Shown piece by piece: positions 44,091 to 52,695 of a DNA stretch of 64,000 nt (positions within the stretch are counted from its first letter, which is position 1; each line of letters begins with the position of its first letter). The notes below the pieces were generated by a model, which was not told the origin of the DNA, ran no database searches, and was given only the letters and a program-made list of their open reading frames with translations. The position numbers and the translations under genes are program-made. The stretch is from Pseudomonadota bacterium (lineage in GTDB: Bacteria > Pseudomonadota > Alphaproteobacteria > Sphingomonadales > Sphingomonadaceae). Location: assembly GCA_023400405.1 (NCBI GenBank), contig JAEXFD010000013.1, positions 1 through 64,000 of the forward strand, given 5' to 3'.

Positions 44091-44570
44091 ATGCGGGAGC
44101 TGATCGAGCGGGAGCTGGTGGAGGGCCATATCGTGCGGGGCGCGGCGCAGCGGGGCGCGCGCCGGACGGTGACCGTCAACGTCGCCGAATCGCCGCTGGC
44201 CTGGCTCGCGGCACGCGGACATGTCGATGCCCGCCAGCTCGAGGCGGGCGAGCGGCTTCGGGGCGATTACGAACGCGCGGCGCTGGGTCGCCATGTCACC
44301 ATGCGTTGGGAGCCCCTGCCCCACGCCGCTGGCGCCCGCGGTGCCGAGGAGCCGCTCGACCCGACCCTGGCGCAGATCGACGCCAAGCGGCGGTTCGACA
44401 CGGCGATCGGCGCGACTGGCCCGGGGCTTGCGGATATCCTGTGGCGCGTCGTCTGTGCCGGCGAAGGCATCGGGGCCGCGGAAAAGGGCCTGGGCTGGCC
44501 CAGCCGGGCAGGCAAGCTCGTGCTCGGGCTCGCGCTCGATCGTCTTGCGGATCACTATCGGCTGGGCTGA
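44091..44570 (+). CDS. DUF6456 domain protein
   Basis: A 159-aa protein with the DUF6456 pattern (VTVNVAESPLAWLAARGHVD, AGERLRGDYERAALGRHVTMRW, then FDTAIGATGPGLADILWRVV and EKGLGWPSRAGKLVLGLALD). The C-terminal part looks like a DNA-binding helical domain, as in many sphingomonad and rhodobacter proteins of this family; function is unknown. GGAG is six bases before the ATG at 44091; an ATG at 44052 would add 13 unconserved residues. It lies divergent from the XRE gene. Confidence 0.8.
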   Translation: MRELIERELVEGHIVRGAAQRGARRTVTVNVAESPLAWLAARGHVDARQLEAGERLRGDYERAALGRHVTMRWEPLPHAAGARGAEEPLDPTLAQIDAKRRFDTAIGATGPGLADILWRVVCAGEGIGAAEKGLGWPSRAGKLVLGLALDRLADHYRLG

Positions 44571-44594
44571 GGCAGGGGCCTTTTCGGGCAAGGA

Positions 44595-47099
44595 TCAGTG
44601 CGGATCGGCCGCCGGCCTGCCCCCGGCCGTGGCACGCCCGCCGAGGAACCGGCCATAAGCCCAGCCGATGCCGATCAGCGCGATGCCGAGGCCGAGGAAG
44701 GACAGGATTCGCGCCACGCCGTCGAGCGCGGCAGCGTCGATCAGGAACACCTTGAACGTCACGCCGGTGAGCAGCGCCAGGCCGGCTACGCGCAGGTCGC
44801 GGGCGCCGCTGGCGATGCCCCGCCACAGCCAAAACAGCGCGAGGGCGAGTGCCACTGCCGAATAGCCGCCATTCTCGGCGGTGCCGATCGGGCCGGTCAG
44901 CCACGTGCCATGGCTGGCCTGTCGGACGGCCGCCAGCGCAGCGAGCAGGGTGAGCAGCGCGGCGCCCGGCCGCCAGCGCGGATCGGCCAGGGTCCAGAGC
45001 CAGAAGGCAGCGAGGGCGAGATGCAGGACCGCGGCGTTGAGCAGGGGAAACGCACCAACCGCTTGCGGCTCGACGAGCGGATCGAGGACCAGCAAGTCGA
45101 ACCAGCCGATGCGAAACAGGCCGAGCAGCAGCAGCGCGCGACCGAGCCGCGGCAGTTGGCGACGGCGCAACAGCACCCAGCCGGCGGCGAGGCAGGCCTG
45201 GCTGAGCAGGGCGCGCTCGACCAGGCCCCATGCGGCGAAACGCGGGAGAGTCACGATCGCGAGGGGCTGCTTGGCGATCGCATAGAGCAGCAGGATGGCG
45301 AGGGTAACCGCGGCGATCGACGTGGCCCGGCGCACCCGACCGAACTGCGCGGGATCGAAGAGCAGTGCAAGGGCGATGGCGACCGGCAGCGCGAAGCTGC
45401 GCAGCAGCACGGGCAGGTCGGGCAGGAAGGGATAGGTGAGCCGCTCGCCGCTGACCGAGGCGAAGGCGAGATCGGCGAGCGCCCAGAGCGGTAGGGCACC
45501 CGCGACCAGCGCCGCCGCGAACGGATAGGCCGGCAGGTCATAGAGGCGCGGCGCACGCACATGGCGCGCCCAGAGCCCCAGCAGTCCGCAAAGCAGCGCA
45601 AGCGGAAGGCCGCACTGATCCAAGTCCAGGCCCTGGCACAGGCCCAGCCCGGCGAGGAAGGCCGCGGCCGCCGTCGCAGAAACAAGCAGCGGGTGCTGCG
45701 GATCGTCACGATTGCGCCACGCCAGGCTGAAAGCGATCGCCGCGGCGACCAGGTCGAGGGCACCCCATTGCCACCAGGCGAACGACTCGGGCTGGCGCAG
45801 TTGGAGCACCAGCAGCGGCCCCGCCGTGCCGAGCAACGCAATGGCGCCCCACAGGACATGGCGCCGCGCCAGCAGGTGGCCAGGAGTGGCGAAGAGCAGC
45901 GTCGCAGCGAGCGCGACCAGCGGCGTGAGCCCGGCGCGGACGTCCGCGGCCAGCATCTCCAGCACGAGCAGGAGCGCAATCGCGGCGAGCGCACCCGGCA
46001 GATAGACCGAATCCCGCCAGGCGAGCACGATCGTCGCGGCGGCGAGGACGAGATAGAAGCTCCAGCCGAGCGCATCGAAGTGAAGCGCCGGCGCCAGCAG
46101 CGCGAGTTCGACGCAGCCGGCGACCATCGGCGCGATGCGCAGCCAGCGATTGCGCGTGCCGGCGGCCGGCAGGGCCGCGCTCGCCCCCGCGGCGAGCAGC
46201 ATCGTGAAGAAGCCGAGGCCGGCCAGGTCACCCGGACGATCGACCAGCATGACGATCAGGAAATTGATCCAGCCAAAGCCCAGCACGCACGCGGAAAGCG
46301 CCAGCCACTGCCAACGGCGATGCACCGCGAGCCCGAACAACGCCGCCGTGAACAGCGCGAGATATGCGAGCAACGGGCCGATCCCGGCGGCATCGAACCC
46401 GGCGACGAGCGGCGCGGCGAAGCCGCCGGCCAGCGCCATCACCGCCGTCGGCGGGCCCTGGCGGAACGAGAGGAGCAGCGCGAGCGCGGTCACGAGCAGG
46501 ACCAGCGCGAACCCGGCGAGCGGGCCGACCAGGTGATAGAGCGCGGCCGCCATGTAGAGCGTGCCATAGAGGCTCGCCACGCCGGCGCCCGCGAGGGCCT
46601 GGCCGACTCGCGGATCGGCGGCGGCGAAGTCGAGCCGGCGGGCGGCTTCGCCGGCGGCGACCAAAGCCAGGCCAAACAGGGCGGCGAGCAGCGTGCGCGC
46701 CACGGGGCCGAGCAGGCCACTCTCGATCGAATAGCGGACCAGGAAGATGCCGGCGAGGACGAGCGCGACGCCGCCGATCCAGATCGGCAGGCGGCCGCCG
46801 ATGAGCGTCTCGAGGCTGAAGGCCGGGAACGTGCCTGCGGGCTCGGGCTCGACGATAGAGGGCGCGTCGGGCGCTGGCGGTGCGGCGGCGGGGGCGACCG
46901 AGGGCCGCTCCACCTCGGCCGGCGCGGAACGGCTTGGGATTGGCCCGGCAGTCTCGGCCTGGACGCGAGGAGGAGCTTCAAACTGGGCAATCCGGGATTC
47001 GACATCCCGCAGCGCTTCCTCCAGACTCGCGACTCGCCGCAGCAGAGCAAAGCAGGCCGCCGCGGCGCCGAGGGCGAGGAGAAAAGCGAGGCCGCTCAC
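44595..47099 (-). CDS. DUF2339 large polytopic membrane protein
   Basis: An 834-aa protein with a coiled-coil-like start (SLEEALRDVESRIAQFE), a Pro/Ala-rich linker (about 45-90) and then more than twenty hydrophobic helices filling the remainder. SLETLIGGRLPIWIGGVALV is the DUF2339 signature at the start of the membrane part, and the C-terminal AALDGVARILSFLGLGIALI resembles the family end. Its biochemical role is unknown; some relatives are annotated in envelope stress contexts. GTG start at 47099. Codons are extremely Ala/Leu/Gly-rich. Confidence 0.88.
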   Translation of the reverse strand: MSGLAFLLALGAAAACFALLRRVASLEEALRDVESRIAQFEAPPRVQAETAGPIPSRSAPAEVERPSVAPAAAPPAPDAPSIVEPEPAGTFPAFSLETLIGGRLPIWIGGVALVLAGIFLVRYSIESGLLGPVARTLLAALFGLALVAAGEAARRLDFAAADPRVGQALAGAGVASLYGTLYMAAALYHLVGPLAGFALVLLVTALALLLSFRQGPPTAVMALAGGFAAPLVAGFDAAGIGPLLAYLALFTAALFGLAVHRRWQWLALSACVLGFGWINFLIVMLVDRPGDLAGLGFFTMLLAAGASAALPAAGTRNRWLRIAPMVAGCVELALLAPALHFDALGWSFYLVLAAATIVLAWRDSVYLPGALAAIALLLVLEMLAADVRAGLTPLVALAATLLFATPGHLLARRHVLWGAIALLGTAGPLLVLQLRQPESFAWWQWGALDLVAAAIAFSLAWRNRDDPQHPLLVSATAAAAFLAGLGLCQGLDLDQCGLPLALLCGLLGLWARHVRAPRLYDLPAYPFAAALVAGALPLWALADLAFASVSGERLTYPFLPDLPVLLRSFALPVAIALALLFDPAQFGRVRRATSIAAVTLAILLLYAIAKQPLAIVTLPRFAAWGLVERALLSQACLAAGWVLLRRRQLPRLGRALLLLGLFRIGWFDLLVLDPLVEPQAVGAFPLLNAAVLHLALAAFWLWTLADPRWRPGAALLTLLAALAAVRQASHGTWLTGPIGTAENGGYSAVALALALFWLWRGIASGARDLRVAGLALLTGVTFKVFLIDAAALDGVARILSFLGLGIALIGIGWAYGRFLGGRATAGGRPAADPH

Positions 47100-47170
47100 C
47101 GGAGCACTCTTCGCACGGAAGATGGCGACTGTCGAACGCGAGGGCTCGCATTGCCGCTGGGGAGGATGTC

Positions 47171-47833
47171 ATGATTTTGTTCGGGTCGACCCTGTCGCCT
47201 TATGTGCGCAAGGTGGCGGTGTTTGCGGCGGAGAAGGGGCTGGCGTTCGAGATCGAGCCTGCTGGCATGGGCCGGGGCGGCCCCGATTTCGCGGCGGCGA
47301 GCCCATTCGGGAAGATGCCCGGCTTCAAGGACGGCGACTTCCTGATCTCGGACTCGACCGCGATCGTGACCTATCTCGAAGCGCAATATCCCGAGCCGGC
47401 GCTGATCCCCGCCGAGCCGCGGGCGCGCGCGCGGACGATCTGGTACGACGAGCTTGCCGACACGATCATGATGGCCGCGGGCAGCGTGATCTTCGGCCAG
47501 CGCTTCGTGGTGCCCCGCGCGATGAAGGGCGAATGCGACCATGACGCGGCCGATGCCGCCGAGCGCGACGCGCTGCCGCCGGTGCTCGCCTATCTGGAGG
47601 GTGTGATCCCGGACTCGGGTTTCCTCGTCGACGACCGGCTGACCCTCGCCGACATCGCCGTGGCGAGCCCGCTCGCGACGCTCGGCACGATCGGCGTGTG
47701 CGCCGATCCGCGGCGTTATCCGCGGCTCGCCGACTGGCTTGCGGCGATCCTGGCCCGCCCGAGCTTCGCGGCGATCCTGGCAAAGGACGAGGCCGTGGTT
47801 GCGGCGATGGGCGGGCCGGTGGCGCGCGCCTAG
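47171..47833 (+). CDS. Glutathione S-transferase family protein
   Basis: A 220-aa GST. The thioredoxin-like N-terminal domain has LFGSTLSPYVRKVAVFAAEKG with a Ser near the active site, the cis-Pro region GKMPGFKDG, and the glutathione-binding DSTAIVTYLE. The all-helical C-terminal domain contains the N-capping LTLADIAVASPLA. Substrates are unknown. The ATG at 47171 is preceded by GGAGG. It lies 34 bases before the next gene. Confidence 0.9.
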   Translation: MILFGSTLSPYVRKVAVFAAEKGLAFEIEPAGMGRGGPDFAAASPFGKMPGFKDGDFLISDSTAIVTYLEAQYPEPALIPAEPRARARTIWYDELADTIMMAAGSVIFGQRFVVPRAMKGECDHDAADAAERDALPPVLAYLEGVIPDSGFLVDDRLTLADIAVASPLATLGTIGVCADPRRYPRLADWLAAILARPSFAAILAKDEAVVAAMGGPVARA

Positions 47834-47867
47834 CCAAGCGCGTCGCGTCGGCCTAGAGGCGCGGGCG

Positions 47868-48809
47868 ATGCAGATCGCCTTCGTCAAATGTCACGGATCG
47901 GGCAACGATTTCCCGCTGATCGACGCGCGGGGGATCGACCTGCCCGATGCCGACTGGGCCGCGCTCGCCCGCGCGATGGCCGATCGCGCCGGTCCGGTCG
48001 GAGGCGATGGGCTGTTGTTGCTTCGCGACGGCAGGGATGGCGCGGCCTTTGCCATGGTGATGCGGAACGCGGACGGGAGCGAGGCGGAGACGTGCCTCAA
48101 CGGGCTGCGTTGCGTTGCGCGGTTGGGGTTTGAGGTGACGGGGCTCGAGGCCGCGACGGTTTCGCTCAAGACCAGCACCGCCCGGGTCGCGCGGGCGGAG
48201 CCGATCGCGCCGGGGGTGACGACGATCCGGACCGAGGCGGGGCCGGCTTCGACCCGTAGCGGCGATGTCGGGCTGCGCATCGAGGCGGAATCCGTGATCG
48301 ACTCGGCGATCCCCGGGCTGCCGAGCGCGCGGCGGTTCACGGCGGTGGCGATGCCGAATCCGCACCTGGTGACCTTTGTCGAGGCAGTGGACGAGGCGGA
48401 GCTGGTGGCGCTGGGCGACTGGTGCGAGGCGGGGCCGGGGCTGATCCCGGCGCGCGCCAACGCTTCGTTCGTCGAGCTGCGCGGACCCGACCTGTTCGTG
48501 CGCACCTATGAGCGCGGGGTGGGGCTGACCGACAGCTGCGGCAGCGCGATGGCTGCCTCGACCTATGCCGCGGGGCTGACCGGGCGCGTGCCGTTCGGGC
48601 AGGAGACGCGGGTGTTCAACAAGGGCGGGCTGGTCCGCGCCCGCGCCGAGGCGGACGGGATGGTGACGATCCTGGGCAACGCGACGTTCCTCTATGATGC
48701 GACGATCGAATTCGATCCCGAGACGGGGGCGATCGGGACGCCGCTGATCCATGCGCGGCGGGAGGATGAGGCGCGCGCCTGGGAGGCGGCGAAGGCGGCG
48801 CTGGGCTGA
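47868..48809 (+). CDS. dapF: Diaminopimelate epimerase, divergent
   Basis: A 313-aa DapF-fold protein. The N-terminus KCHGSGNDFPLIDAR and NADGSEAETCLNGLRCVARL are family-like. Catalytic cysteines fall at C76 and C224. Both motifs deviate from the standard: CLNG replaces the near-universal CGNG, and SCGSAMAAS replaces ACGTGACA-type sequence. Epimerisation of LL- to meso-diaminopimelate for lysine and peptidoglycan is the family reaction; because of the changed motifs this could be a paralogue with another substrate. A possible housekeeping dapF elsewhere cannot be excluded. Confidence 0.8.
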   Translation: MQIAFVKCHGSGNDFPLIDARGIDLPDADWAALARAMADRAGPVGGDGLLLLRDGRDGAAFAMVMRNADGSEAETCLNGLRCVARLGFEVTGLEAATVSLKTSTARVARAEPIAPGVTTIRTEAGPASTRSGDVGLRIEAESVIDSAIPGLPSARRFTAVAMPNPHLVTFVEAVDEAELVALGDWCEAGPGLIPARANASFVELRGPDLFVRTYERGVGLTDSCGSAMAASTYAAGLTGRVPFGQETRVFNKGGLVRARAEADGMVTILGNATFLYDATIEFDPETGAIGTPLIHARREDEARAWEAAKAALG

Positions 48810-48845
48810 GTTTGCTTCCCCGCGGGCGGGGGGACGCGTTGAGAG

Positions 48846-48874
48846 CTGCCCTTCGACAAGCTCAGGGCGAACGG
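48846..48874. repeat. Short palindromic repeat (CCCTTCGACA type)
   Basis: GCCCT (48848-48852) and AGGGC (48864-48868) flank TCGACAAGCTC, then GAACGG. This is a repeat type I know from many GC-rich genomes. A relative of its core occurs as TGTCGAAGGGC at about 7243-7253. Downstream of the epimerase it may act in termination. Confidence 0.6.
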
Positions 48875-49002
48875 TTTCCCGCGCGTCCCCCACCAAATCT
48901 TGTGGATGACGCGCCCGCCGCACACTCGATTTTGAGCCACGTCAACTTTTCCGCGGACCCGCACGGGCAAGCTCTCCGTCCAGCACGATGACGGGGATAC
49001 CC

Positions 49003-51252
49003 ATGCAATTCGACACTGCGCTCGCCGAGGAAATCTGGACCGCGAAATACCGCTTCCGCCCGACGCCCGATCGGCCCGACCGCGGCGATGCCGATGTCGA
49101 TGCGACGATCGCGCGCGTCGCCGAGGCGGTGGCGAGCGTGGAGGACGCGGTGTCGCGCCCGATCTGGCGGCAGCGCTTCGAGGAAGCGCTGGACGGGTTC
49201 CGCTTCATCCCGGCCGGGCGCATCCTCGCCGGTGCCGGTACGGAGCGGGCCGTTACCTTGTTCAACTGCTTCGTGATGGGGGCGATTCCGGACAGCCTGG
49301 AGGGTATCTTCGCGCATCTGCGCGAGGCTGCGGTGACGATGCAGCAGGGCGGCGGCGTGGGCATGGACTTCTCGACCATCCGCCCGGCGGGCAGCGCGGT
49401 GCGCGGGGTGGGGGCCGAGGCTTCGGGGCCGCTCAGCTTCATGGACTGCTGGGACGCGATGTGCCGCACGGTCGAATCGGCCGGGCAGCGGCGCGGCGCG
49501 ATGATGGGCTGCCTGCGCATCGACCATCCCGACATCGAGGCGTTCATCGACGCCAAGCGCGACCCCGCGCGCCTCAGGAACTTCAACGTCTCGGTGCTCG
49601 TCACCGACGATTTCATGCGCGCGCTCGCCGCCGATGCCGACTGGCCGCTGGTCTTCGCCGGCGAGACGCACCGCACGATCAAGGCCAAGGCGCTGTGGGA
49701 AAGGCTGATGCGCGCGACCTATGAGACCGCCGAGCCCGGCGTGATCTTCGTCGACCGGGTCAACCAGGCCAACAACCTCGCCTATTGCGAGACGATCGCC
49801 GCGAGCAATCCGTGCGGCGAACAGATGCTGCCGCCCTATGGCGCCTGCCTGCTCGGATCGATCAACCTCGCCCGGCTGGTCGACCGGCCCTTTGCCGGCG
49901 ACGCCGCGCTCGACGAGGCGGCGCTGGCCGAGCTGACGCGGACCGCGGTGCGCTTCCTCGACAATGTCATCGACCTGTCGCGCTATCCGCTGCCCCAGCA
50001 GGAGGCGGAGGCCAAGGCCAAGCGCCGGATCGGGCTGGGCATCACCGGCCTGGCCGACGCGCTGCTGTTCTGCGGCGCGGCCTATGGCAGCGGCGAGGCG
50101 ATCGCGCTGACCCGGCGCTGGCTGGAAGTGATCAAGCGCGAGGCCTATCGCAGCTCGGCGCTGCTCGCGGCGGAAAAGGGCGCCTTCCCGCTCTACGACC
50201 CGGTGATGCTCGAGCGGCCGAACCTGACGAGCCTGGACGAGGAGACGCGCGCGCTGATCGCCGAGCACGGCCTGCGCAACGGCTGCCTGACCTCGATCGC
50301 GCCGACGGGGACGACCTCGCTGCTCGCCGGCAACGTCTCCTCGGGCGTCGAGCCCGTCTTCGCCTATGCCTATACCCGCCGCATCCGCCAGCCCGACGGA
50401 TCGACGCGCGAGCAGCAGGTCGAGGATTATGCGATGCGGATGTGGCGCGCCGAGCGGGGCGACGAGACGCCGCCGCCGGCGCTGTTCGTCAGCGCACAGA
50501 CGCTGACGCCTTCGGACCACCTAACCATGCAGGCGGCGGCGCAGGCGCTGATCGACAGCTCGATCTCCAAGACGGTGAACTGCCCCGAGGACATCGATTT
50601 CGAGGCCTTTGCCGACGTGTACATCGAAGGCTATCATCTGGGCTGCAAAGGGCTGACCACCTATCGCCCCAATGCGGTGACCGGATCGATCCTGAGCGTG
50701 ACGCCGGCCCCCGCCCCCGCGGCCGATCCGACCCCGGCGCCCGCCCCGGTCCCCGCCGACGCGCCGCTCGCCCCGCGCGCCGAGGCGCTGGACGGCACCA
50801 CCTACAAGCTGCGCTGGCCCGACAGTCCGCACGCCGTCTATGTGACGATCAACGATGTCGAGGGCGAAGCCGGGCGGCGGCCGTTCGAGATCTTCGTCAA
50901 TTCGAAGAACATGGAACATTATGCCTGGACGCTGGCGCTGACCCGGATGATCTCGGCCGTGTTCCGGCGCAGCCCGGACGTGGGCTTCGTCGCCGAGGAG
51001 ATGAAGGCGGTGTTCGATCCGCGCGGCGGGGCGTGGATGCACGGCCGCTATGTGCCCTCGCTGCCCGCGGCGATCGGCGGGATCATCGAGCGGCATCTGG
51101 GCGGGCTCGAGGTGCCCCATGCGGCGCATGCCATGGCGGAGCCGGCCCCGGCGGCAGTGCCGCAATGCTGCCCGCAATGCGGCGCGGCGGCGCTGGTGCG
51201 CAGCGAGGGGTGTAACAAGTGCTTGGATTGCGGGTTTTCTAAGTGTGGGTGA
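49003..51252 (+). CDS. nrdJ: Adenosylcobalamin-dependent ribonucleotide reductase (class II, NrdJ)
   Basis: Reduces ribonucleoside diphosphates using a cobalamin-generated radical, working with or without oxygen. The 749-aa product has the R1-like barrel: FIPAGRILAGAG, NCFVMG, QGGGVGMDFS, the NPCGEQMLPPYGACLLGS active-site segment, GLGITGLADALL and CLTSIAPTGTTSLLAGNVS. A Pro/Ala-rich linker follows. The C-terminus has cysteine pairs (CPQCG, CNKCLDCGFSKC) of the redox/zinc type. I prefer the ATG at 49003, with GGGG six bases upstream; an ATG at 48988 would add five residues. No cobalamin riboswitch was seen in the leader. Confidence 0.93.
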   Translation: MQFDTALAEEIWTAKYRFRPTPDRPDRGDADVDATIARVAEAVASVEDAVSRPIWRQRFEEALDGFRFIPAGRILAGAGTERAVTLFNCFVMGAIPDSLEGIFAHLREAAVTMQQGGGVGMDFSTIRPAGSAVRGVGAEASGPLSFMDCWDAMCRTVESAGQRRGAMMGCLRIDHPDIEAFIDAKRDPARLRNFNVSVLVTDDFMRALAADADWPLVFAGETHRTIKAKALWERLMRATYETAEPGVIFVDRVNQANNLAYCETIAASNPCGEQMLPPYGACLLGSINLARLVDRPFAGDAALDEAALAELTRTAVRFLDNVIDLSRYPLPQQEAEAKAKRRIGLGITGLADALLFCGAAYGSGEAIALTRRWLEVIKREAYRSSALLAAEKGAFPLYDPVMLERPNLTSLDEETRALIAEHGLRNGCLTSIAPTGTTSLLAGNVSSGVEPVFAYAYTRRIRQPDGSTREQQVEDYAMRMWRAERGDETPPPALFVSAQTLTPSDHLTMQAAAQALIDSSISKTVNCPEDIDFEAFADVYIEGYHLGCKGLTTYRPNAVTGSILSVTPAPAPAADPTPAPAPVPADAPLAPRAEALDGTTYKLRWPDSPHAVYVTINDVEGEAGRRPFEIFVNSKNMEHYAWTLALTRMISAVFRRSPDVGFVAEEMKAVFDPRGGAWMHGRYVPSLPAAIGGIIERHLGGLEVPHAAHAMAEPAPAAVPQCCPQCGAAALVRSEGCNKCLDCGFSKCG

Positions 51253-51261
51253 TGCGCCCGC

Positions 51262-51996
51262 TCACCCCTCGCGATGCACCGCGAAGGCCTGCCAGCTCTG
51301 GTTGACCGGCATCAGCTCGAGCGAATTGATGTTGAGGTGCGGGGGCAACGTCGCCACCCACAGGATCGTCTCGGCAATGTCCTCGCCGGTCATCGGATTC
51401 ACGCCGCCATAGAGCTTGTCCGAAGCCTCCTGGCTGCCGGTGCGCACCAGCGTGAATTCGGTCTCGACCATGCCCGGCTCGATCGAGGTCACGCGCACGC
51501 CCGTGCCGTGCAGGTCGGCGCGCAGGTCGAGGCTGAACTGGCGGACGAAAGCCTTGGTCCCGGCATAGACGTTGCCGCCCGGATAGGGATAGGTCGCCGC
51601 GACCGACGAAAGGTTGATGATCGCGCCTTTGCGCGCGACCAGCCCGGGCAGCAGCTTGTGGGTGATCGAGACCAACGCCGTGACGTTGGTATCGATCATC
51701 GTCTTCCAGTTGGAAAGCTTCGCCTCCGGCGCCGGCTCCAGCCCCAGCGCCAGCCCGGCATTGTTGACCAGCAGGTCGATGTCGCGGAATTCGGCGGGCA
51801 GCGAGTCGAGCGCCGCATCGCGCGCCGCCTCGTCGCGGATATCGAAGGCAAGCGTGTGGACGTTGGGCGCCGCGAGCGTCGCCAGCCGGTCTTCGCGACG
51901 CCCGGTGGCGATCACCTGCCACCCCGCCTCGGCAAAGGCATGGACGCACGCCTCGCCGATCCCCGCCGTCGCGCCCGTGATCAACACCGTTGCCAT
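51262..51996 (-). CDS. SDR family NAD(P)-dependent oxidoreductase (YdfG-like)
   Basis: A 244-aa classical short-chain dehydrogenase. The nucleotide motif is TGATAGIGEA (residues 7-16). NNAGLALG, the catalytic Ser in INLSSVAATYPY and the YxxxK pair (YAGTKAF) follow. The tail EPGMVETEFTLVR fits the YdfG group of serine/3-hydroxy acid dehydrogenases. The substrate is not certain. It is convergent with nrdJ, ten bases away. Confidence 0.92.
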   Translation of the reverse strand: MATVLITGATAGIGEACVHAFAEAGWQVIATGRREDRLATLAAPNVHTLAFDIRDEAARDAALDSLPAEFRDIDLLVNNAGLALGLEPAPEAKLSNWKTMIDTNVTALVSITHKLLPGLVARKGAIINLSSVAATYPYPGGNVYAGTKAFVRQFSLDLRADLHGTGVRVTSIEPGMVETEFTLVRTGSQEASDKLYGGVNPMTGEDIAETILWVATLPPHLNINSLELMPVNQSWQAFAVHREG

Positions 51997-52109
51997 CGCC
52001 TGTCTCCTGCTGCCATCCTGCTCAACGGGATCGGGCAGCAGCCGTCAAGGCAGGAGCGACGAACGGGCGACTGCATCGCGCGCACGTTCGCAAACCTTCG
52101 GCCATCACC

Positions 52110-52211
52110 TCCTGCTCCCCGGCGAAGGCCGGGGCCCAGTTGCCGCGTCGTTCGTTGGGTTATCCCGACCAACGGATTGCGTGGAAGCTGGGCCCGCCCG
52201 TCGCCGGGGAG
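52110..52211. repeat. Long inverted repeat (type B copy 2)
   Basis: The left arm (52110-52138) is identical to the left arm at 5456-5484 and the identity continues a few bases beyond. The right arm (52184-52210) is a less exact reverse complement. The inner part differs between copies, so the arms are conserved and the centre drifts. Confidence 0.75.
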
Positions 52212-52220
52212 CCCCGCCCC

Positions 52221-52643
52221 CTATTCGTCGCCCTGCCAGGGTTCCTGATCGTCTTCGTAGATCGTCCGGCCTTCGCCCAGATGCCAGCGCTCGCCATCCC
52301 AGCGATCCTCGCGGTCGCCATATTGGAGCAGCGTGCCCGCCGGGCAGCCGAGCTCGGCGAGGTGAAGGCGGATCAGCGCCAGGCCGCGATCGAGCTCGGT
52401 CACATCGGCATCGATGATCGAATAGGCGATTTCCCAATCGCCGTCCTCGTCCTCTCCGGTCTGGATCTGCCAGCCGCCGCCGGCGCTGCCGAGCCCGGTC
52501 ATCCGAAGCTCGGCATCGATGTGGAGTCCCCAGCGATAATGGCGCTCGTGCGGATCGAAGTCGCCGGGGATCAGGATCGGCGTGTAGATGTCGCCGGGAT
52601 AGTCGTTGAGGGCAGTCAAGCCTTCGAGGAACCGGTCGATCAT
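52221..52643 (-). CDS. Acidic small protein of unknown function downstream of pheT
   Basis: A 140-aa acidic protein from the ATG at 52643 (MIDRFLEGLTALNDYPG, HERHYRWGLHIDAELRMTGLG, IIDADVTELDRGLALIRLHL, ending EDDQEPWQGDE). No named domain is recognised. It is separated from pheT by a long hairpin, so it may have its own promoter or be read at lower level. The frame continues 36 codons further up, but that DNA lies in the pheT 3' end and hairpin. Confidence 0.7.
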   Translation of the reverse strand: MIDRFLEGLTALNDYPGDIYTPILIPGDFDPHERHYRWGLHIDAELRMTGLGSAGGGWQIQTGEDEDGDWEIAYSIIDADVTELDRGLALIRLHLAELGCPAGTLLQYGDREDRWDGERWHLGEGRTIYEDDQEPWQGDE

Positions 52644-52659
52644 CCAGCCATCATAGCGA

Positions 52660-52691
52660 TTCGCGCCGCGCTTGTCGAAGTGCGGCGCGAA
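52660..52691 (-). terminator. Hairpin after pheT
   Basis: TTCGCGCCGC and GCGGCGCGAA are perfect ten-base arms (52660-52669 and 52682-52691) around a 12-base loop, right after the pheT stop. It lacks a U-tract; attenuation or RNA stabilisation are alternatives. Confidence 0.55.
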
Positions 52692-52695
52692 CCCC

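Noticed and set aside
48810..49002. Cobalamin riboswitch before nrdJ
   Set aside because: No recognisable B12-box or stem pattern by eye; only a short palindromic repeat is present. A covariance-model scan would settle it.
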